Part shown: one piece after another, positions 35,801 through 44,800 of the stretch
Layout: each line of letters starts with the position of its first letter
How positions within the stretch are numbered: the stretch's first letter is position 1
Origin: Calliopum simillimum
Taxonomy: Eukaryota; Arthropoda; Insecta; Diptera; Lauxaniidae
NCBI GenBank assembly: GCA_951812925.1
Contig: OX638370.1
Coordinates: 92,766,897 to 92,830,896, forward strand
DNA length: 64,000 nucleotides
Reading direction: 5' to 3'
Position numbers and translations under genes: made by a program
The notes under the pieces: generated by a model
Seen by the model: only the letters and a program-made list of their open reading frames with translations
The model's database searches: none
What the model was told of the DNA's origin: nothing

Positions 35801-38800
35801 TAAAATATACCCCTGAGGAGTTATAGGATTAGCTAATTATAACAGCTTTTAGATAATGAATATGGTTTATAGGGTTTATTAAGATTTTGCAAAGTTCTGG
35901 AGCTTTAAAGTTGATATATTAATTTTTTTCCCCATTTTTTGGCTTTGGCGGCCATTTTAGTATGAAAAAGGTCCATAAACCTATACCTTTTTATAATTTT
36001 TTTTAGATCCCTGTTAAATTTCCTTTAATTATGTAGTACATTTGTCATACCAATTTTTTAGTTTAGGTCAGAAAAAAATACTTTTCTATATAACACACGG
36101 GTTACTCGCATATAATGTGAACGCTACACGCACTGCTCTTTATATACTTACTATGTTATAGCCTTCAAACGGATTGTTCTTGATAAGTATTTTTTTCTGA
36201 CCTCAACTAAAATAATCTGTGTAACAAATGCACTACCGATTTAAAGAAAATTTAATGAGGATTTCAAGAAAAACTATAAAAGGGTATGTTAAAAGGACTT
36301 TTTACATACTAAAATGGCCGCCAAAGTCAAAAAATGGGGAAAACAAATATCAACTTTAAAGGTCCAGAACTTCGCGAAATCTTTTAAAACCCAAAAACCA
36401 TATACACCATCTGAAAGCTCTTAAAATTGAACAAAAACTTTGATATAGAAATGTTTTCTCTAAAGCGTTAGGGTGATCCAAGAAATTTTTTTTTTCTGAA
36501 ACAGTTCAGAAAATCAGTTTTAACCTTATAACTCCTCAGGGGTACAGAGCCTCCTCTATCGTTTCCCAGAAGCTTTGAAACGTCTTACGAGACAAAGTTT
36601 TTCAAAATCTGCGCATTAGACTCTATCTTGTGTTAAATTTTGGTACCTCTAGCTTCAAATTTGAAGGGCTGGAAGCAATTTTGGGAGTTACAACATAGGT
36701 ACATTTTAGTGAGGTCTCCATGCAAAAAACTTGGCAACTTATGCACGGGACAAAAATGACAACTTGCGGTTGTTACTTAACTTACAAAGTTATTAGTAGA
36801 TTTTTCTTTAAAAATCAGTGGTTGTAAGTCCTAGATACTAAAATAATGTCCGTAAAATATTTTTTAATGGTAGTTGGAAAGTTAAGTTACCAACTTTTCT
36901 CATGGAACATATGGTTGCTGAAACAGAACATAAGTTGGTAACTAGAGTTACAACTCATATGTATTCATTTTTGTCCAAATTATAAGTTGAAATTGTTTAT
37001 ATCTCTGAAAATCAATTTGGAGTTGTGAAAACGATTTAACAATTTAAGTTTTTGGATTTCTTGTTTTAACGAAAACAATACGAAAATTATCATAACTAAT
37101 AACTTCGATTTTCGAGTTACTAACTTTTACGTTGAACGTATCGATATGTAATTCTGTATTTTTAAACAGTTATTGCACTCTAACCTATGTATCAATAAAA
37201 TATGCATTTCAAATACATACACACCCATCTTGCTAACATTTAGAAAATATATTTGCATCTATTAAATGTATATATGTACATACGTAGTACGTATATCCTT
37301 TCTGACTGCAGCAAGTGTTTGGTTTTTGCTTGTTATGCTGCAAATTTCACACTTCCTCTATACAGGCGTCGGGCTCCATACTGTGATTATTATCATTGTT
37401 ATTGTTGTTGTCGTGTATATAATTTCTGGTAAAATGCCTGAAAACTGTGGGGCTACAGGGACCAGTTGTCAGACACCAACATAGACAGATAAATATAAGA
37501 ACCTACGAGATGCAGACAGACCGTCGGCAAGCTGAATCGTAGAGGATGTTGCATTTTTTATAAATATACAGACATGCGGGTATGTACTCATGTTATTTCC
37601 TGTATGTAGATAAGGAATAGGATACATTTTACTTCATATTCACACCATAAAGTGGCATATAAAATTGTAATTGTGAGATTTTCATAAAACTGCACCAAGT
37701 AAAAAACCACATAAATTATGACATTTTTAGTGACATAGAGCATGATACACACTAAGTAGAAAATGCGACGTTTATGGTTTACCTTAATATAATTTTATGA
37801 AGGCTGAGGTTATGAAGAGCTCCTACTTAAATAATTATTGCCTTGCAAATGTACTGGGAATTTGTGAAGTAAATGTACTTATATATTTAAATACATACTA
37901 TTCGTAATAAACTCTTGATTCTCAAGTGGGAAGAACTGTAAAAATGCAAGTGTGAGTTAAGCCGTATCTGCTGACTGACATTCCTCTTGCAATAGGGTTA
38001 AATCAACTCTCTTTCACAACCCAGACCGTAATCCTTTTGCAAATTGTGTGCTAGCTAACTTAAGCCAAATACACAGTGCAAATTTTCAAATTCGTTGTAA
38101 ATCCAATTTGTTGAGAGAATGAGAAATACAAGAATTCTGGCTTACATTGGTTTTATTGAAGGCTGGAAATACTAAGAACCATCTTAGCCATGCATAAAAT
38201 TAGCAAATAAAAGTTTAAGTCAAGCATAGTAAGAATTATTATCTATAAAAGCACTTTAAAGGATTAAGGATTTTCAATTAATAAATTTTTATAATCTCTT
38301 ATGGGTTGGTAGGAATTACAAAAAGAAATATTATACAAAACGGAACATAAAATTTAGAGGCGATTTTTTCATCTTCCTGGCAGAAACCCACGCATTGTGT
38401 ATATCAACGGAAGAGCATCAAGGTCGATATGAAGAGATGTCTCAGACTGAATTGAGTCATTGTTTTCAGCGGTAGTGTTCTGAAGAGTAGTTTTATTTTC
38501 TATGATCGAAGTTTCTTCAAGATCTTTATTAACGACCTCCTCTGTGTCCATGTTTATGTTGGTAAATTCACTTCCAAGAAAGTCTGATGCTGAGAATGTA
38601 AAAAATTTAAATTAAAAAGTGGTTCATGTATCCCTATAAAAACTGGTTTATGTATCCCCACAACGTATCAGCAAATTGGAAATAATTTTAAGGTGACATG
38701 AGATATTTCAATGTAGCAGAATCATTTGTGGTTCATGTTCCCCGTGAGCCACCTATCTCCACTCTCCCCTACACACTAAAAAATAACAGTGCAAATCGTT

Positions 38801-41800
38801 AAAAATTGATCGACTCTTAAATCGTTAAAACTCCCCGAACCAAAATTTGGTTTAAACAAAACTAAAAAAGAAATAAAACAGATTTGATGTTGTTTTTTTA
38901 TTTTTTACCCAAAACTAACAAAAAAAAAAAACCATGTGGAGAGTAACTAAGCAGAGAATGATGAAATGTTGCAAAAAAACGACGAAGAATGATGACACGG
39001 AGAATGATGAAATGCTGCAAAAACAGTAATATCAAAATGAAAATTGCAATTTTTTTTTTTAAATTAAAGCTGGTGGATAGCTCCTGCAATTGTTTATTGA
39101 TTTAATTATATAAAAATAAAAAAATGTGTTAAGTATAATAATAAGGGGATACCTTTAATCTCGTAAACTCGTAAACCATGAAAAACTCGAAAGTTTACGA
39201 GCTTGTTTTCAGGAATACACATTTCTAAAAACGTGTAAGCAACGTATCAGCTGTCATATAATTTGAAAAATATTCAATTCAAATTCAATTTTCAAAACAA
39301 AAAATATTTTTTCAATACATTTATTTGACAACAATCGCTCTCGTACTTTTTCGAGGCTATTTACGCATCAAATTTGCCTCGTAAGTTTTCGAGGCCTGGT
39401 AAACTTTTTTTTCATACAAATTTTGAAATTTTGTTTACGAGGCTCGAAAGTTTTCGAGGTTTACGTGCTTTTCGAGGCTTTTACGAGATTAAAGGAATCC
39501 CCTTAATATAATAAAAAACTTACGCGGAGAATGATGCACACTTGCGTTCTTTACAAAATTTTTAAACTTTTTTAAAAAAAAAACACACGAACACTCACTA
39601 TCGCAAAACCAAAACTGACTGAGCTGAAAATACACTGAATCTCCCCTTTCTCTTCACTTTCAGTTCTCTAGTTACTCAATATTTAAAAAATTTACAGTTA
39701 GAATAAGAAAAACTGAGCGGAGATAGTCTTAAATGAGGGACCAACTTCTATGTAGGGTAGAGGAGGAGGTTTCGACACATGGGAGGCTTCGTCAGTGCCA
39801 AATTTTGCGATTTCTATTCACACTAACTCCCGAGTGTAATACCAAAATGGTACGCAGTTGTCATAAAAATTTCTCTTCGCAATTTGGTTAGTGTGCGTAG
39901 CTAGTCGGGATTTTGTGTTTTTATAGCAAGTTGATGCAATATTTGCTTGTTACTTTTTGAGTGATGCTCGGTTAATATTATATAAAATTACCGTTTTTTT
40001 GAGCAGATACTTAAAGATATTATTACTGTTAATACTGCATTTAGGGTTTGCAAAATAAACAAAAGATAACTGAGAAATTTTGGAAATTTGGAAACAAATG
40101 GATATCGAAGGATTCGTCAAGTGTAAATGAGAGGATTCGACAACCGAAATTTATCCATATGATTCAAATATTTTCCATGAATCTGATTTTTCACAAGGTA
40201 TGAAGTTCGGTGCTAACGCCGATATACAAATGGATATGGAATCAGCCTGAATCAGGTCCTGAACTCGTTCAAGGCTCTGACCTTTTTGAACCGTATGATT
40301 TGCTTGATATGGTCCCGATTGAAGACGACATCCCTGATTTTGTTCTCCCATTTTATCACCGGAAAGAATTCGTCTTTTAGCATCTACATTCAAAAGGTCG
40401 AAGGTTTCAAAAAATCAAGGGAATCAAGAATTTATTTGACCGACGAAGCCTCGCCAAAAGAGGGAGGTTTCGTCATTTATTTTAACTATGGTTTTTTGGT
40501 CACAGCTCCGAAAATAGCGAACATTTCGAAATTTTGGTAATGTACAAAAGAAGCACAAATATTCATGCATACTTTATGTGTATTCAAAATAACATGCACA
40601 ATTGCATTTGGAAGATATGAAGATTTTTTTGTTAGGGTGTCGAAACCTCCCCCCTCTCCCCTATATGAATTTTACAAAAAAAGTTTTTCGAAGTTTTTCT
40701 TTTTTTTTAAAAATAACGTAATATGCGAAACGGGCAAATTAAGTGCACTTAAAAGCGATTAAGGACATGATGGAGAATGATTTTTTAACACTTAATGTTA
40801 AAATTTAATAGTAAAATATTCAAAATTATTTTTTTTTTTTAATTATTTGTATAGAAGCTCTGGTTAAGTATTTGTATTATGTAGTAAAAATATCAAATTT
40901 TAAATTTAAACATGGTTTTGAGTCCCGGGACATTAAATGGTAAATTTTTTGGAGGATCGCCCGTATCTTGTGTTGACTCCAATCGTATAAATCTATTTCG
41001 ACATAGCACACGATAATTTCTAATGAAGATATAAATACAAAGTTTAACAAGGGCATAATTTTATCCAAAACAATCCTTTTTAAGCATAAATTTCAGCTTT
41101 TACTGGAAGATTTCAGAATAAAAGAGAATTTTCCGGGATTATTAGTTAATTTGTGGGTCATACTCTAATTATTAAAATAGAGTCCCGCATATTTATTTAT
41201 TGTTTTATAACATGACTCCTGATTTTTTATTTTTGTTTATTTTACACTTTCAGCTATGCGATGTCAGCCTTGAAGTCGGAGGCGAAACGCTACACGCTCA
41301 CAAAGTGGTACTCGCCTCTGTATCGCCTTATTTCTATGCTATGTTTAATGGTGAGTAAAACCGTTAAAGGACAATTTGACTGGAAGGCAAACAAAACAAA
41401 TAAAAAATTGAAAAGAATTTGTATAAAATTCAAATGTCTTCTAGTCATGAAAGGCTCATATCCCAAATTATTTCATAACAAAAGCTCTACAACATTTTTT
41501 TTTTCTATTATTCCACCATCTAGATGATATGCTTGAGCGCACTCAGGGCATCGTTACGCTTCATGATGTTGATGTGACCGCACTACGTCAACTCATCGAT
41601 TACACTTATACTGGCGAGATAACCATTACAGAGGACAATGTTCAAGTCCTTTTGCCAGCATCAAGTTTGCTGCAAATTCAATCGGTGCGTGAGGCCTGTT
41701 GTAAATTTCTACTACGTCAATTGCATCCATCGAATTGTCTGGGCATACGCAGTTTTGCAGGTAAGAAAAAAGTATTTTTGTCAAAAGGCTTGTGTAGATT

Positions 41801-44800
41801 AATTCGTATTTAATAGAAATAAAATTCTAGAAGTTTTAATTAACAGATAAAACCCAATTTGAAACACTGTTTTCAATATCATTTTATAAAATACAAACCA
41901 CTTTTCAGTATACGAGCTCAATTGCATGGTCAGCATATTTTCTTTTTCATCATCATTTCCACGCGTTGGCTTACTCATTTTCCAGCTTATTGGACTTAAA
42001 TTTCTTGGCAGACAACATTGCACCAATTTTCACTTTATTGCAAAAGCAAAAAAAAAAAACTTATTCTTTTTTAATTTCTCATTTTATTTTGTCAACAACG
42101 ACACTAAAAGGTTAAGCGCTTTGACTTATATACCACCCTTTAGTACCCCCCTTTTAATAGCCAATATTTGTACAACAATTCTTGTTTTGCTTGCCAAGTC
42201 GTTGACATTAAAATCACGCTTTTTACAAAAAAAACTAAAAAAAAAGTTTTGAATGCCTTACAACAAACATTGTTGGCAGTATAGTGCCCATATCTAAGTG
42301 TTAACATGAATGATTTTATGGGTTAATGTGCTTAGAACAAAACGTTACGTTATGTTGCTTTACCACACGTACCGTGATGGTGCGTCAACATAAATCGTGG
42401 TTTCTGCAGTTACTTGGTCGGATCGAGTGACTTGAGCCAGAAAGTAGATCAAAAATAAATTTAATTAAACATTTGTGGTAACAAATACAGACATGTATCT
42501 ATCTATATACATACGTTCTTATTTTAAGTAATGTATTTAGCACTGACTAAAGTTACGTTTCTTGATGCACGAAACCAAAATCTTAATACTTTATTCCAAG
42601 AAGAGTTCTATTACAGTTTGTAAGAAAAAACTAGAACACTTCGTTTTTCCTATTAATTTTTGAAGTACAGGTTAATTTTCAAGTTTACGTTACATTTCGT
42701 TACATAGCTATGTATGTATGCAAGAAAGAGAGAGAGAATGTAAACCAGCAACGCTCAATATCGCGCGAATCGCGAACTTCAGATTATGATTGTTCTTGAT
42801 AGCAAAGTCAATTGACTTATCCGAGTTCAGTGATCATAATCATTTTTCTGGTTTTACTCTGGTATCCGAGATATTCAAGTTTAAAAATTGGATACATGCA
42901 TATTTTGCTTATTTCACAAAGAAATGGTGAGAAAATAGACATTTTATCGTAATATTTGCAAGAGTAAGCTGCATTTCAAAATTATATCCTATTTATTCAC
43001 ATACGGCATGTCGTATGAGTAACATTTAATTAACATTGAAAAATAAATGCTCTTGTTTACATTTTTTCCGGTCAGCAACACTCTCCATACGATGAAAATA
43101 TTTGATGAAACCAAGAATTTGATCTTTGAATAATGCACGGAACCCAGTTGAATTGCAAAATTTTGAGCAAAAATTTTACCGATTCAGTGTGGTCTTAACG
43201 CGGAATAATTTAAACGCAAACATGTGATATTTATCCTAAGTATTTTTAATCAAGTTGTTTCTTTTATTGAAATCCTTCATTTGGCGACCATGCAGTTTAA
43301 AGTGCTTTAGAAACCATGAGCACAGGACGATTTTAATTTTTTATTTTATTTGTCCACGCATTCCATTGAATTCAATGCAATTCAACTCTTTTTCATTTCA
43401 GATGCACACTCATGCAAAGAACTGCACACCCGCTCCCACAAGTATGCATTGCAGAACTTTCAACAGGTTGTCAGCACCGAGGAGTTTCTTTTACTGCCCT
43501 TTGAAGAGGTGAGTGGAGCCAACGCCCACAATCACAAAACCATGTTGCATACAATAAATGCATTCATTCCTCTTTTCTAACTCTTTACTTTGTAGGTCAA
43601 GGATTTGATTTCAAATAACCAGTTGAATATTTGCTCCGAAGAGAAGGTATTTGTGGCCGTGCTTAATTGGGTCAAGCATGACCTCGTTGAACGGCAAAAA
43701 CACATTGCTGAACTGATGAGTCATGTGCGATTACCGCTGGTGGGTCGTGACTTTTTAATGACCATTGTCGAAACAGAAACTCTTATACGTGAGGATTCCC
43801 AGTGCAAAGAGTTGCTCTTGGAGGCTATGAAATATCATCTGCTACCAGAGCAACGCAGTGTAATGAGTAGCCAGCGTACGCAAGAACGACGCCCTGATGG
43901 CATGAAGCCTTACATTTTTGCCGTTGGTGGTGGCAGCCTTTTTGCCATTCACAACGAATGCGAAGTCTATAATCCACGTGCGAATAGTTGGACAACGATT
44001 GCACCAATGCTTTGGCGTCGATCACGTTCTGGCGTCACTTCGCTACACAAGCAGCTGTACGTTGTTGGCGGTTACGATGGCGTAAGTGATCTTTCCACTG
44101 CCGAATTTTATAATCCAGCCATTAATAAATGGACGAACATCACACCCATGGGTACAAAACGCTCTTGTTTGGGCATTTGTGCATTCGATGGTTTGATTTA
44201 TGTATGCGGTGGATACGATGGTGCATCATGCCTTAGCAGCATGGAGCGTTATGATCCTCTAACTGGTATCTGGAGTTCATGCCCTGCTATGAGCACAAGA
44301 AGACGCTATTGTCGGTTGGCAGTGCTAGAGAATTGCATTTACTCCCTGGGCGGGTTTGACTCAACAAACTACCAGTCCAGCGTGGAGCGCTTTGATCCAC
44401 GCATGGGTCGTTGGTGCCCTGTGCCTAGTATGACAGCGCGCCGTAGCAGCTGTGGCGTAGCATCTTGTGATGGGTATTTGTATTGTGTGGGCGGTAACGA
44501 TGGTACGATGTGTATGTCGAGTGGAGAGCGTTTCAACTTGAGACGAAATGTATGGGAACCTATTGCTGCAATGCATTCAAGAAGGTAGATATCTTTTTCT
44601 TTTGTACACTTATGGTTCAGGTCAGGGATGTTACGGAGGTGTTTTATCGGAACCGGACTCGAATTCGAATATTTAAAATTTGATTTTTTGGAGCCGGAAT
44701 CGGAGCCGAATTCGAACCGGAGCTGGAGATAAAGGGTGTATATTATGCAAACTTTCATTCTTGCTCTCATTTTCAACAATTTAACGCTTTAGAAAAATAA

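Larger units (their letters stand above)
29338..41253 (+). other. KLHL17-like intron 2 (11.9 kb), transposon-rich
   Basis: It separates the N-terminal tail from the BTB domain. It contains at least six inverted-repeat elements (30026, 31904, 34410, 35728, 39143, 39753) and an orphan open frame at 38369. No intervening in-phase coding exon was seen. Confidence 0.8.

Noticed and set aside
44369..44779. 136-codon minus-strand frame
   Set aside because: Antisense shadow of the Kelch repeats running into the intron.
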